In this document: positions 51,196 to 59,708 of the stretch, piece after piece
How positions within the stretch are numbered: the first letter of the stretch is position 1
How the letters are laid out: each line of letters opens with the position of its first letter
Origin: Saccharothrix luteola
Lineage (GTDB): Bacteria > Actinomycetota > Actinomycetes > Mycobacteriales > Pseudonocardiaceae
DNA length: 64,000 bases
Assembly: GCF_020859565.1 (NCBI RefSeq)
Contig: NZ_JAJHUO010000042.1
Span: 1-64,000, forward strand
Direction of reading: 5' to 3'
Notes under the pieces: generated by a model
What the model was told of the DNA's origin: nothing
Seen by the model: the letters and a program-made list of their open reading frames with translations, nothing else
Databases searched by the model: none
Made by a program: the position numbers and the translations under genes

Positions 51196-52365
51196 TCAGA
51201 CCCCCGCAGCCGCGAGCTCGGCGGCCTTGTCGGCCGCGTTGTCCATAGTGTCCACCACGGTGACCAGCGGGTGGTTGGCCTCGGCGAGGATCCGGCGGCC
51301 CTCCTCCACGTTGTTGCCGTCCAAGCGGACCACGAGCGGCTTGGAGGCCTCGTCGCCCAGGATGCCCAGCGCGGCCACGATGCCGTTGGCGACCGCGTCG
51401 CACGCGGTGATGCCGCCGAAGACGTTCACGAAGACCGAGCGCACGTCGGGGTCGTGCAGGATGATGTCCAGGCCGTTGGCCATGACCTCGGCCGACGCGC
51501 CGCCGCCGATGTCGAGGAAGTTCGCGGGCTTGACGCCCTTGTGCTTCTCACCCGCGTACGCCACCACGTCGAGGGTGGACATCACGAGGCCGGCGCCGTT
51601 GCCGATGATGCCGACCTGGCCGTCCAGCTTGACGTAGTTGAGGCCCTTCGCCTTGGCCTTGGCCTCCAGCGGGTCCTCGGCCTGCTTGTCCACCAGCGCC
51701 TCGTGGGCGGGGTGGCGGAAGGAGGCGTTCTCGTCGAGGGTGACCTTGCCGTCGAGCGCGACGATCTTCCCCTCGGGGTCGCGGACCAGCGGGTTGACCT
51801 CGACCAGCGTGGCGTCCTCGGAGACGAAGGTCTCCCAGAGCTTCACGATGACGTCGGCGACCTGGTCGGCCACCTCGGCGGGGAACTTGGCGGCGGCCAC
51901 GATCTCGTCGGCCTTCGCGCGGTCGACACCGGTGATCGCGTCCACCGGCACCTTGGCCAGGGCCTCGGGCTTGGTCGCGGCGACCTCTTCGATGTCCATG
52001 CCGCCCTCGACGCTGGCCATGGCCAGGAAGGTGCGGTTGGCGCGGTCGAGGAGGAAGGAGAAGTAGTACTCCTCGGCGATGTCGGACGCGGGCGTCACCA
52101 GCACGCGGTGAACGATGTGCCCCTTGATGTCCAGACCGAGGATCGCCTCCGCCTTGACCTCGGTCTCCTCCGGGTTCTCGGCGAGCTTGACGCCGCCGGC
52201 CTTGCCGCGGCCGCCCGTCTTGACCTGGGCCTTGACCACGACGGTCTGGCCGAAGCGCTCGGCGATGGCCTTGGCCTCGGCGGGGGTGGTCGCCACGTCG
52301 CCCGGAAGTACCGGGACGTCGTGGGCGGCGAAGAGGTCCTTCGCCTGGTACTCGTACAGGTCCAC
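51196..52365 (-). CDS. sucC: succinyl-CoA synthetase beta subunit
   Basis: A 389-residue subunit with an N-terminal ATP-grasp domain (DLYEYQAKDLFAAHDVPVLPG, VVVKAQVKTGGRGKAGGVKLA, LVEVNPLV) and a C-terminal domain (FLDIGGGASAEVMANGLDIIL). Together with SucD it makes ATP or GTP from succinyl-CoA. GTG 52365 with AGGAGA 5 bp upstream. A 268-bp gap upstream holds its promoter. Confidence 0.97.
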   Translation of the reverse strand: MDLYEYQAKDLFAAHDVPVLPGDVATTPAEAKAIAERFGQTVVVKAQVKTGGRGKAGGVKLAENPEETEVKAEAILGLDIKGHIVHRVLVTPASDIAEEYYFSFLLDRANRTFLAMASVEGGMDIEEVAATKPEALAKVPVDAITGVDRAKADEIVAAAKFPAEVADQVADVIVKLWETFVSEDATLVEVNPLVRDPEGKIVALDGKVTLDENASFRHPAHEALVDKQAEDPLEAKAKAKGLNYVKLDGQVGIIGNGAGLVMSTLDVVAYAGEKHKGVKPANFLDIGGGASAEVMANGLDIILHDPDVRSVFVNVFGGITACDAVANGIVAALGILGDEASKPLVVRLDGNNVEEGRRILAEANHPLVTVVDTMDNAADKAAELAAAGV

Positions 52366-52633
52366 TCGGGTCTCCTGCGACGTCGGTGTCGGACACCGCG
52401 TCCTGTTCGTGCGGTCCTCTCCAGGTCCCGGCGCTCCAGGCTGGGGCCTGGTGCGCACACGTACCAGGCATCACCTGGAACGCCGGCACAGCCGTGGGGG
52501 GACCGGCTCGACGCGGCTTCGCAAGACACTATCGACCGGTCCGGAGTCCACCGCACCCCACGCCCGTGAACTCCGTCATAGAGGTGGTGAGGTCGATCAC
52601 CAACGCCGGCGGGCCGACGCCCTCACGACCGGT

Positions 52634-54259
52634 TCAGCGGGCCGTGCGCAGGGCCGCGGCGACGACGAACGCGGCCGTCGCGGCGGCGGCCAGCCACAGC
52701 CCCGGACCGGGGGCGGCCTCGGCGGCACGCGCCGCGGTGAGCGGGTACTCCCAGGCGCGGACGGCCGTGACGACGGCCGCGCCGAGCAGCAGCGCCGCGC
52801 CGCGGCTCGGCCTGGCCCTGAGCGCGACCACCGCCGCGACCACGACCGCGATCAACGCCACCAGCAGGCCGAACGAGCCGACGCGCAGCCCGAACGCGCC
52901 GATCGCCACGTAGTCCGGCGCCCGCAGCACGGGCAGGCTGAACGCGCCGACCGCGAGCAGCGCGGCGATCAGGGTGGCGGCGACCAGCGGCAGCGCGGGC
53001 TCCGTCGTGGCCGTGCCCACCTCGTCCCGCTCGACCGCGCCGGCCAGGGCGGCGGTCACGGCGGCGACCGCGGCGGCGACCACCGAGCCCGCGGTGAACC
53101 AGACGCCGACGCCCGGCCCGACCACGTCGACCTGCGTCGCGGTGAAGACGGCGTCGAGCGCGCCGGCGGCGCTCAGCGGGATGGTGGCGACGGCGACGGT
53201 GAAGGCGGGCCGCACGGCGGCCTTGGCCAGCAGCGCGGCGGCGAGCACGCCGGTGGCGATCGCGGCGGGCCACAGCAGGCGCGCGGCGTAGTCGGCGGGC
53301 GGCGGGAAGCCGTCGGGGAGGACCAGGTGGTCGGTCGACGCGCCGATCGCGGCGGTCGCGGCGGCGACCAGGCCGAACGCGCCCGCGATCACGTGCAGGC
53401 GGCGTTGGCCCGGCAGTTCGACGTCGTGCTCCCCGTCCTCGTCGTCCTTGACGGCCCGCTGCGGCCAGGCGAGCGCGACCGCGGCGGTGAGGACCAGGAA
53501 CGGACCGACGGCCGGGCCGACGGCGTCGACCGAGAAGGCGGTGGCGATCGGCGGCACGGCGAAGCCGAGCAGGACGGCGGCCAGGCCGAGCAGCCCGCCC
53601 CGGCGTGCCTCGTGGGTGGTGGCGCTGGCGGCGAGGACGGCGAGCGCGGGCGCGGCCAGGGTGACGACGAGGCCGCTCACCAGCGGCAGCGTCGGCGAGT
53701 CCAGCGTCCCGTGCGCCGGGATCAGCGCGTCGGACGAGGTGAACGGCGCGGTGAACAGGCCGATGCCCGCGACGATGCCCGCCGTGGCCGGCAGGGCGAA
53801 GCTCGGGCGGTCGCTGCGCACGTCCGGTTCCGCGCCGAGGGTGGCCAGCGCGCCGGCGGCGATCAGCAGGACGTGCCCGGCCAGCAGCAGCCACAGGCCG
53901 ATCGCGGGCGCGGGCGGGTCGAGGCTCGCCGCGCGCATCAGCTCGGGCCGGGCGGCGTCGATCGGGTCGACGAGGAGCTGCAGGTCGTCGAGCAGCCGGC
54001 CGACGGCGAACACGGCGGGCGCCACGAGGGCCGCCGCCGCGGTGAGCTCCTGCCCGCGGGAGAGGAAGACCACCGCCAGGGCGGTCGGCAGCAGGGCGAG
54101 CAGCGCCAGCAGCGGCCAAGCGGTGAACGCGGGCGGCGCGGAGCCGTCGACCACGCCGACGGCCGGGGCCACCGCGGTGAGGAGCGAGCCGGCCACGGCT
54201 GCCGCAACCGCCGTCCGGAGCCTCGTGCGGATCGGTGAGACCGGTTCAGCGGTTCGCAT
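52634..54259 (-). CDS. large polytopic membrane protein, unknown
   Basis: A 541-residue protein with about 14 hydrophobic segments, Ala/Val/Leu-rich, and one charged central loop (about residues 270-285: QRAVKDDEDGEHDVELPGQRR). No transporter signature stands out. It is located between sucC and a lipase, the place of a large membrane protein in related genomes. ATG 54259. No function can be assigned. Confidence 0.75.
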   Translation of the reverse strand: MRTAEPVSPIRTRLRTAVAAAVAGSLLTAVAPAVGVVDGSAPPAFTAWPLLALLALLPTALAVVFLSRGQELTAAAALVAPAVFAVGRLLDDLQLLVDPIDAARPELMRAASLDPPAPAIGLWLLLAGHVLLIAAGALATLGAEPDVRSDRPSFALPATAGIVAGIGLFTAPFTSSDALIPAHGTLDSPTLPLVSGLVVTLAAPALAVLAASATTHEARRGGLLGLAAVLLGFAVPPIATAFSVDAVGPAVGPFLVLTAAVALAWPQRAVKDDEDGEHDVELPGQRRLHVIAGAFGLVAAATAAIGASTDHLVLPDGFPPPADYAARLLWPAAIATGVLAAALLAKAAVRPAFTVAVATIPLSAAGALDAVFTATQVDVVGPGVGVWFTAGSVVAAAVAAVTAALAGAVERDEVGTATTEPALPLVAATLIAALLAVGAFSLPVLRAPDYVAIGAFGLRVGSFGLLVALIAVVVAAVVALRARPSRGAALLLGAAVVTAVRAWEYPLTAARAAEAAPGPGLWLAAAATAAFVVAAALRTAR

Positions 54260-54383
54260 CACCGGTCGGACGCTAGCAAAACGCAGCAGGCGGCGACGGG
54301 CGGCCGGTCGGGACCACCGGGGGTTGTGGGCAGCCGCAGTCGGGTACTGATCGCGGGTGGGGGCATCACTTACGTTCAGCCTT

Positions 54384-55328
54384 ATGAGTGACGCGGCGCG
54401 GCGGCTCGTGGAGACCTGGTCCGACCGGGTCGGCGCCGGCGTGGACGCCGGGCTGGGCGTGGCGGGCGAGGCCCTCGGCCTCGCGGGCGGCGTGCTCCGG
54501 GCCGTCGCTTCCCCCGGCGGCGTGCGGGGTGTCGCCGTCGAGGCCGCCTGGCTGGCCGCGCGCACCGTCCTCTACCCGTGGGGCGTGGCGGAGGAGCGGG
54601 TGAAGCCCGAGGGGCACTACCGCACCGACCACCTGTCACCCCGCCGGCGCGGCCTCCTGGTTTCGGCCCTGGACGCGGCGGGCACCCCGATCGTGCTGGT
54701 GCACGGCATCGGGGACAACCGGTCTGCCTTCGCAGTGCTGTCGGGGGCACTGCGAAGGCGTGGCTTCGGATCGGTGCACGCGGTGAACTACAGCGTGCTG
54801 ACCGCGTTGACGGGGGACGTCCGGCGGTCGGCGGCGCTGCTCGGGGAGCACGTCGAGCGGATCTGCGCGGAGACCGGGTCGGACCGGGTGCACGTGGTCG
54901 GCCACTCGCTGGGCGGCCTGATCGCCCGCTACTACGTGCAACGCCTGGACGGCGACGCGCGCGTGCGCACGCTAATCACCCTCGGCACCCCGCACGGCGG
55001 CACGTTGGCCGCATACCTGCTCCCCACGGCGCTGACCAGGCAGTTGAGGCCCGGTTCGGACCTCCTGGCGGAACTGGCCGAACCGTCCCGGCCCTGCCGC
55101 ACCCGGTTCGTCGTGGTGTGGAGCGAGATGGACCAGGTGATCGTCCCGCAGCGGAACGCCCGGTTGGAGCACCCGGCGTTGGTCGTCGAGGAGCATCGGA
55201 TACGTGATTCAGGTCACCTTTCGCTATCGGTTGACACCCGCACCCTTCACCTCGTTGTGACGGCCATCACGCGTTCGGATGACGGTGGGGTTCACCCCAT
55301 CGTGCCTGTACGTGAGGGGTTTTCGTAG
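54384..55328 (+). CDS. alpha/beta-hydrolase, lipase-like
   Basis: A 314-residue hydrolase. The oxyanion region PIVLVHGIGDNRSAF is followed by the nucleophile elbow VVGHSLGGLIARYY (Ser in GHSLGG), then LGTPHGGTLAAYLLP, and the C-terminal catalytic His in SGHLSL. This suits the EstA/LipB-like lipase group. The N-terminal 70 residues are helical and Ala/Gly-rich with no clear signal peptide. ATG 54384. Confidence 0.87.
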   Translation: MSDAARRLVETWSDRVGAGVDAGLGVAGEALGLAGGVLRAVASPGGVRGVAVEAAWLAARTVLYPWGVAEERVKPEGHYRTDHLSPRRRGLLVSALDAAGTPIVLVHGIGDNRSAFAVLSGALRRRGFGSVHAVNYSVLTALTGDVRRSAALLGEHVERICAETGSDRVHVVGHSLGGLIARYYVQRLDGDARVRTLITLGTPHGGTLAAYLLPTALTRQLRPGSDLLAELAEPSRPCRTRFVVVWSEMDQVIVPQRNARLEHPALVVEEHRIRDSGHLSLSVDTRTLHLVVTAITRSDDGGVHPIVPVREGFS

Positions 55329-55407
55329 CCCGTCCATGACCGTGAGTCACCAGTCATACGCGCGGATGTCCCACTGACCGCTAAACGGTCATCCTCGGCT
55401 TCGGGGA

Positions 55408-55535
55408 TTGCCCTTAAGGGCTCCGCGCCGTTATCTTCCCCCGGTCCGTTGTCACGGTCTGGTCACAAGCAGGACGACGAGCCGGTACCCCGACCGGCTC
55501 AACCGGGATCCCCCGCCCGGTAGTCCGACCGGACT
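55408..55535 (+). promoter_or_regulatory. promoter and three-hairpin leader of the M23 gene
   Basis: TTGCCC (55408-55413) and TTATCT (55431-55436) are 17 bp apart with the palindrome CCCTTAAGGG (55411-55420) over the -35. The leader then folds into three consecutive hairpins: GAGCCGG/CCGGCTC (55479-55500), CCGGG/CCCGG (55503-55520) and AGTCC/GGACT (55522-55535). Confidence 0.4.
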
Positions 55536-55558
55536 CCCCGAAGACGGAAGGCCAGGTT

Positions 55559-56359
55559 TTGTCTCAACACCGCTCCCCCGGCGGCCATACGAGTTCTGCT
55601 GTGCTCGAAGAAGCGGTGGACCGCGCTTCGACCCGCACGGTGAGCACGCACCGGCTCCCGCCTCCGCCCTCGGCGCTGCGCGGACGGATCGTGGTCGCCG
55701 CGGTCGCCGTCGGCGCTTTCGCCGCCGCCGGCGCAGGGCAGACGCTCCACGCGCTCGGCTCCGACTCGCCCGCCTCGGCGGACGAGGTCACCCCGCTCGC
55801 GAACTCCGCGGCCGACGGCGCCGCCGCGTTCGGCGTCGGTGGCACCGGCCCCGCCTCCCCGCAGGTCCTGCCCGTCGCCAAGACGGTCGACCCGGCGGCC
55901 GAGGCGCAGAAGCTCGTCAAGAGCCAGCACATCACCGAGACCCGCGAAGCCGAAGAGGCCGAGGCACGGCGACCCAAGTTCGCCCGCCCCGCCGCAGGCG
56001 ACTTCACGTCCGGGTACGGCGGTCGCTGGGGCGAGATGCACTACGGCATCGACATCGCGGGCCCCATCGGCACGCCGATCCTGTCCGCCGCCGATGGTGT
56101 CGTGATCGAGGCCGGTCCGGCAAGCGGTTTTGGCCTCTGGGTCAAGGTCGAGCACGCCGACGGCTCCGTGACCGTCTACGGCCACGTGGACACCTACTCG
56201 GTGCGCAAGGGCCAGCGGGTCCTGGCGGGCGAGCAGATCGCGCGCATGGGCAACCGCGGCTTCTCCACCGGTCCGCACCTGCACTTCGAGGTCTGGAACG
56301 CGGACGGCAAGAAGATCAACCCGCTGGGCTGGCTGAACTCCAAGGGCATCAGCGTCTGA
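55559..56359 (+). CDS. M23-family peptidoglycan endopeptidase
   Basis: A 266-residue membrane-anchored LytM-type peptidase. One N-terminal transmembrane segment (about 43-62, RIVVAAVAVGAFAAAGAG), a linker with a short helix (ETREAEEAEARR), and the M23 domain from residue 145: HYGIDIAGPIGTPILSAADG, YGHVD, and GPHLHFEVW with the zinc-binding and catalytic His. TTG start at 55559 with GGAAGG upstream. Homologous position to Rv0950c. Its leader is unusually structured and may control expression. Confidence 0.9.
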   Translation: MSQHRSPGGHTSSAVLEEAVDRASTRTVSTHRLPPPPSALRGRIVVAAVAVGAFAAAGAGQTLHALGSDSPASADEVTPLANSAADGAAAFGVGGTGPASPQVLPVAKTVDPAAEAQKLVKSQHITETREAEEAEARRPKFARPAAGDFTSGYGGRWGEMHYGIDIAGPIGTPILSAADGVVIEAGPASGFGLWVKVEHADGSVTVYGHVDTYSVRKGQRVLAGEQIARMGNRGFSTGPHLHFEVWNADGKKINPLGWLNSKGISV

Positions 56360-56829
56360 GCCGACGAGGCTCGTCACGATCATGGAAAAAGGTGGGGCCG
56401 GGGGGGGGGGGCCCCCCCCCCCCCCCCCCCGGGGGCCCCCCCCCCCCCCGGGGGGCCCCCTCGGCGGCTGGCGGGGCTGGCTTTCTCTTTTTTTGGGGGG
56501 GGGGGGGGGGGGGGCCGGCCCCCCCCCCCCCCCCACCACTGTGCGGAACCGCCCCCGAAGGTGATCCCCTCTTGCGGTCACCGCCCCGACGCGGATCCCG
56601 CCCCTCTGCCTACCCCCGTAGGCACCCCCTGCTGCCGCCAAGCGACTCTCTCCGGCCGGTTCACCCCGAATGACCCGTCCATCCCGCTTGTGACACCCCT
56701 ATAGACGCACGTGCGGGATTCGGGTTGCACGGGAATTCGGCCACGTTCAGGTGAACACCGGTCGACCTCCAGGGACCGACCGGGACACCTCTTATATGCG
56801 TAAGGCAGCGAACTACGGCTGAGCGCGCC
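56360..56829. other. 470-bp gap with anomalous G/C homopolymer tract
   Basis: From 56393 to 56534 the sequence is almost only runs of G and C (up to 22 Cs in a row) broken by one normal-looking stretch. No gene is credible in it and the rest of the gap shows no coding signal. The tract is most likely a basecalling or assembly artefact around a strong hairpin behind the M23 gene. A small repeat GGTCG..CGACC lies near 56760. Confidence 0.8.
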
Positions 56830-59157
56830 TCAGAGCTTCACGAGGGGCACGCCGCCGATGAGCATCAGCCGCACCGTCCCCGCGCCGCCGAAGTCGATCG
56901 TGGCGGTCGCACGGGGCCCCGAACCGTCGACGGCCACGACCCGGCCGAGGCCGTACTTGTCGTGGCTCACGCGGTCGCCCACGTCCAGCTTCAGCGCGGG
57001 CGTGTCCTTCCAGCCCGCGTTCGTCGGCGCCGGGCGCGGCGTGCCCGAACCCCGACCGCCGCCCCACGACGTCGGCGCGGACGGCGCGGAGCGCTTGGGC
57101 TCCGTCCGCCGCCAGTCGAGGAGGTCCGGCGGGATCTCGTCCAGGAACCGCGACGCGGGGTTCGTCGACGGCTGGCCCCACGCCGAGCGCACCAGCGCCC
57201 GCGACAGGTACAGCCGCTTCCGGGCGCGCGTGATGCCCACGTAGGCCAGGCGCCGTTCCTCGGCCAGCTCCGTCGGGTCGCCGAGGGCCCGCATGTGCGG
57301 GAAGACGCCGTCCTCCCAGCCGGTGCAGAACACCACCGGGTACTCCAGGCCCTTGGCGGTGTGCAGCGTCATCAGCGTGACCACGCCGTCGGACTCCGCG
57401 TCCGGCACCGAGTCGGCGTCCGCGACCAGCGCCACCCGCTCCAGGAACGCCGCCAGGGAGCCCTCGGCGGGCAGCTCCGCGACATCGGGAGCTGCGGCAT
57501 CGGCCGGCGCGGGGGTGTTCAAGTCGCCGAACTCGCGGGCCACCGTGACGAGCTCGTTCAGGTTCTCGACCCGGGTGTGGTCCTGCGGGTCCTCGCTGGC
57601 CTCCAGCTCGGCCCGGTAGGCGGTCTTCTCCAGCACCGCTTCGAGGATGTCGGCCACGTCGTCGCCGCGCTCGACCAGCTCGCCGAGCTCGTCCATCAGC
57701 TCGACGAACCCGGCGATCGCGTTGCGGGAACGCGGGTTGAGCAGCGGCACCTTGCCGGTCACCGCGTCGCGCAACGCCGCCGCGAAGCCGATCCGCTCGC
57801 GTTCGGCGTACATCGACACGCACGCCTCCGCGCGCTCGCCGATGCCGCGCTTGGGCACGTTCAGGATGCGCCGCAACGACACCGTGTCGTCGGGGTTGGA
57901 CAACGCCCTCAGGTACGCCAGCGCGTCGCGCACCTCGCGCCGCTCGTAGAACCGGACGCCGCCGACCACCTTGTAGGGCAGGCCGAGGCGGATGAAGATC
58001 TCCTCGAACACGCGCGACTGGTTGTTGGTCCGGTAGAACACGGCGATCTCGCCGTTGTTCGCCTCACCGCTGTCCACCAGGTGGTCGATCTCGCGCGCGA
58101 CGAACGCCGCCTCGTCGTGCTCGTTGTCCGCGACGTAGCCGACGACCTTCTCGCCGTCGCCGAGGTCGCTCCACAGCCGCTTGTCCCGGCGGTCCGGGTT
58201 GCGCGAGATGACCGCGTTCGCCGCGCTCAGGATCGTCTGCGTGGACCGGTAGTTCTGCTCCAGCAGGATCGTGGTGGCCTGCGGGTAGTCGCGCTCGAAC
58301 TCCACGATGTTGCGGATCGTCGCGCCGCGGAAGGCGTAGATCGACTGGTCGGCGTCGCCCACCACGCACAGCTCGCCCGGCGGCACGCCGTCGGAGCCGG
58401 TGCCGATCAGCTCGCGCACCAGCGTGTACTGCGCGTGGTTGGTGTCCTGGTACTCGTCGACCAGCACGTGCCGGAACCGGCGGTGGTAGTGCTCGGCCAC
58501 CTCCGGGTGGTTCTGCAGCAGCTCGACGGTCCGCATGATCAGGTCGTCGAAGTCGAGTGAGTTCGAGTCGCCGAGCCGGCGCTGGTAGCTCTCGTAGACC
58601 TCGGCGACGCGGCGCTCCAGGTCGTTGGCCGCCCGCTCCTTGGCGGTGGCGGCGTCGACCAGCTCGTTCTTCAGGTTCGAGATGTGGATCGCGAGCGTGC
58701 GCGCCGGGTAGCGCTTGGGGTCCAGGTCGAGGTCGCGCGCCACCAGCGTGATCAGCCGGCGGGTGTCGTCGGAGTCGTAGATCGAGAAGCTCGACGACAT
58801 GCCGAGGGTCTTGGCCTCGCGGCGCATGACCCGCACGCACATCGAGTGGAACGTGGACACCCACATCGAGCGGGCCCGTGCGCCGACCAGGTCGGCCACG
58901 CGTTCCTTCATCTCGGCGGCGGCCTTGTTGGTGAAGGTGATCGCCATGATCTCGCCGGGGTGGACGTCGCGGGCGGCGAGGAGGTAGGCGATGCGACGGG
59001 TGAGCACGCGCGTCTTGCCCGAGCCCGCACCCGCCACGACCAGCAACGGGGCGCCCGCGTGCTCGACGGCCCGTCGCTGGGACGGGTTGAGGTCTTCGAG
59101 CAGCCGCGCGGACCGGGGGGAGGGGGGACTTGCGGGCAAGTCGAACAAGGCGCTCAT
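56830..59157 (-). CDS. pcrA: ATP-dependent DNA helicase PcrA/UvrD1
   Basis: A 775-residue SF1A helicase for repair and replication-fork maintenance. Motifs in order: Q-motif LNPSQRRAVEH, Walker A GAGSGKT (43-49), TFTNKAAAEMKERV (Ia), VDEYQDTNHAQ (II), GDADQSIYAFRGA (III), NYRSTQTIL (IV), VTLMTLHTAKGLEYPVVF (V) and YVGITRARKRLYL (VI). The C-terminus ends in a Tudor-like domain (DRVSHDKYGLGRVV) that binds RNA polymerase in relatives. ATG 59157, divergent from the chorismate mutase leader by about 60 bp. Confidence 0.97.
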   Translation of the reverse strand: MSALFDLPASPPSPRSARLLEDLNPSQRRAVEHAGAPLLVVAGAGSGKTRVLTRRIAYLLAARDVHPGEIMAITFTNKAAAEMKERVADLVGARARSMWVSTFHSMCVRVMRREAKTLGMSSSFSIYDSDDTRRLITLVARDLDLDPKRYPARTLAIHISNLKNELVDAATAKERAANDLERRVAEVYESYQRRLGDSNSLDFDDLIMRTVELLQNHPEVAEHYHRRFRHVLVDEYQDTNHAQYTLVRELIGTGSDGVPPGELCVVGDADQSIYAFRGATIRNIVEFERDYPQATTILLEQNYRSTQTILSAANAVISRNPDRRDKRLWSDLGDGEKVVGYVADNEHDEAAFVAREIDHLVDSGEANNGEIAVFYRTNNQSRVFEEIFIRLGLPYKVVGGVRFYERREVRDALAYLRALSNPDDTVSLRRILNVPKRGIGERAEACVSMYAERERIGFAAALRDAVTGKVPLLNPRSRNAIAGFVELMDELGELVERGDDVADILEAVLEKTAYRAELEASEDPQDHTRVENLNELVTVAREFGDLNTPAPADAAAPDVAELPAEGSLAAFLERVALVADADSVPDAESDGVVTLMTLHTAKGLEYPVVFCTGWEDGVFPHMRALGDPTELAEERRLAYVGITRARKRLYLSRALVRSAWGQPSTNPASRFLDEIPPDLLDWRRTEPKRSAPSAPTSWGGGRGSGTPRPAPTNAGWKDTPALKLDVGDRVSHDKYGLGRVVAVDGSGPRATATIDFGGAGTVRLMLIGGVPLVKL

Positions 59158-59220
59158 CGCCTGTCCACGTTACCGGGTACCCCCGACAGTCCGTGGCTGT
59201 GGCATGATGAACCGGTGCGC

Positions 59221-59277
59221 ATGGCCCACTTCGAGTTTTTTTACGGGAACCGGACTCCGGCTCCCGTGGACCGCTAG
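59221..59277 (+). CDS. Phe/Tyr-rich leader peptide of chorismate mutase
   Basis: An 18-codon ORF, MAHFEFFYGNRTPAPVDR, or 20 codons from GTG 59215. It has three Phe and one Tyr within five codons, two of them the rare codon TTT in tandem. A -10-like CATGAT (59203-59208) would start transcription at about 59215, so the leader may be translated from a leaderless mRNA. It ends 17 bp before a terminator hairpin. Confidence 0.72.
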   Translation: MAHFEFFYGNRTPAPVDR

Positions 59278-59327
59278 CGCCGACAAGCCACCACGAAGCC
59301 CCGGAGTCCTCGGACCCCGGGGCTTCG
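59252..59327 (+). promoter_or_regulatory. transcription attenuator for chorismate mutase
   Basis: Terminator stem: CGAAGCCCCGG (59294-59304) with CCGGGGCTTCG (59317-59327), 11 bp perfect. Antiterminator: GGACTCCGG (59252-59260), inside the leader ORF, is the exact complement of CCGGAGTCC (59301-59309), the base of the terminator's left arm. The two structures exclude each other, as in pheA/trp attenuation. A T-tract is lacking, as is common in actinobacteria. Confidence 0.7.
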
Positions 59328-59374
59328 CTGCTGCCAGGGCTGGGACTCCAACCAGAGTCGAGAGGTCGTCACCA

Positions 59375-59635
59375 ATGAACAGCACCGAAGCCGCACCGGA
59401 CATCGACGCGCTGCGCCAGGAGATCGACCACCTGGACGCCGAGCTGCTGAGGCTGGTCAAGCGGCGGGTCGAGGTCTCCAAGATCATCGGGGCGGCGCGG
59501 ATGGCCGCCGGCGGCACGCGGATCGTGCACAACCGGGAGATCGACGTGATCAACCGCTACAAGGACCTCGGCCCGGACGGCCGGGACCTGGCGATGATCC
59601 TGCTCAAGCTGGGCCGCGGCCACCTGGGGCGGTGA
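59375..59635 (+). CDS. chorismate mutase (AroQ class)
   Basis: An 86-residue all-helical chorismate mutase that turns chorismate into prephenate for Phe and Tyr synthesis. The AroQ signature is visible: IDALRQEIDHLDAELLRLVKRRVEVSKIIGAARMAAGGTRIVHNREIDVINR, including the Arg, Lys and Arg of the active site. It is the size of Rv0948c, which needs the DAHP synthase for full activity. Preceded by an apparent Phe/Tyr attenuator. Neighbours pcrA (divergent) and an HDAC-like gene (convergent). Confidence 0.93.
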   Translation: MNSTEAAPDIDALRQEIDHLDAELLRLVKRRVEVSKIIGAARMAAGGTRIVHNREIDVINRYKDLGPDGRDLAMILLKLGRGHLGR

Positions 59636-59708
59636 CATGGGCCGCTGCTCCGCAGACGGCGGCGAGGTCGCGGGGGTGGTGCGGTCTCCGGATGCGGGGC
59701 GTCGGTGG

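Noticed and set aside
55400..55560. c-di-AMP (ydaO) riboswitch before the M23 gene
   Set aside because: Conserved ydaO segments could not be found; only unrelated hairpins are visible.
56380..56600. Gly/Pro-rich ORFs on both strands in the G/C tract
   Set aside because: They arise from homopolymer runs that are probably artefactual.
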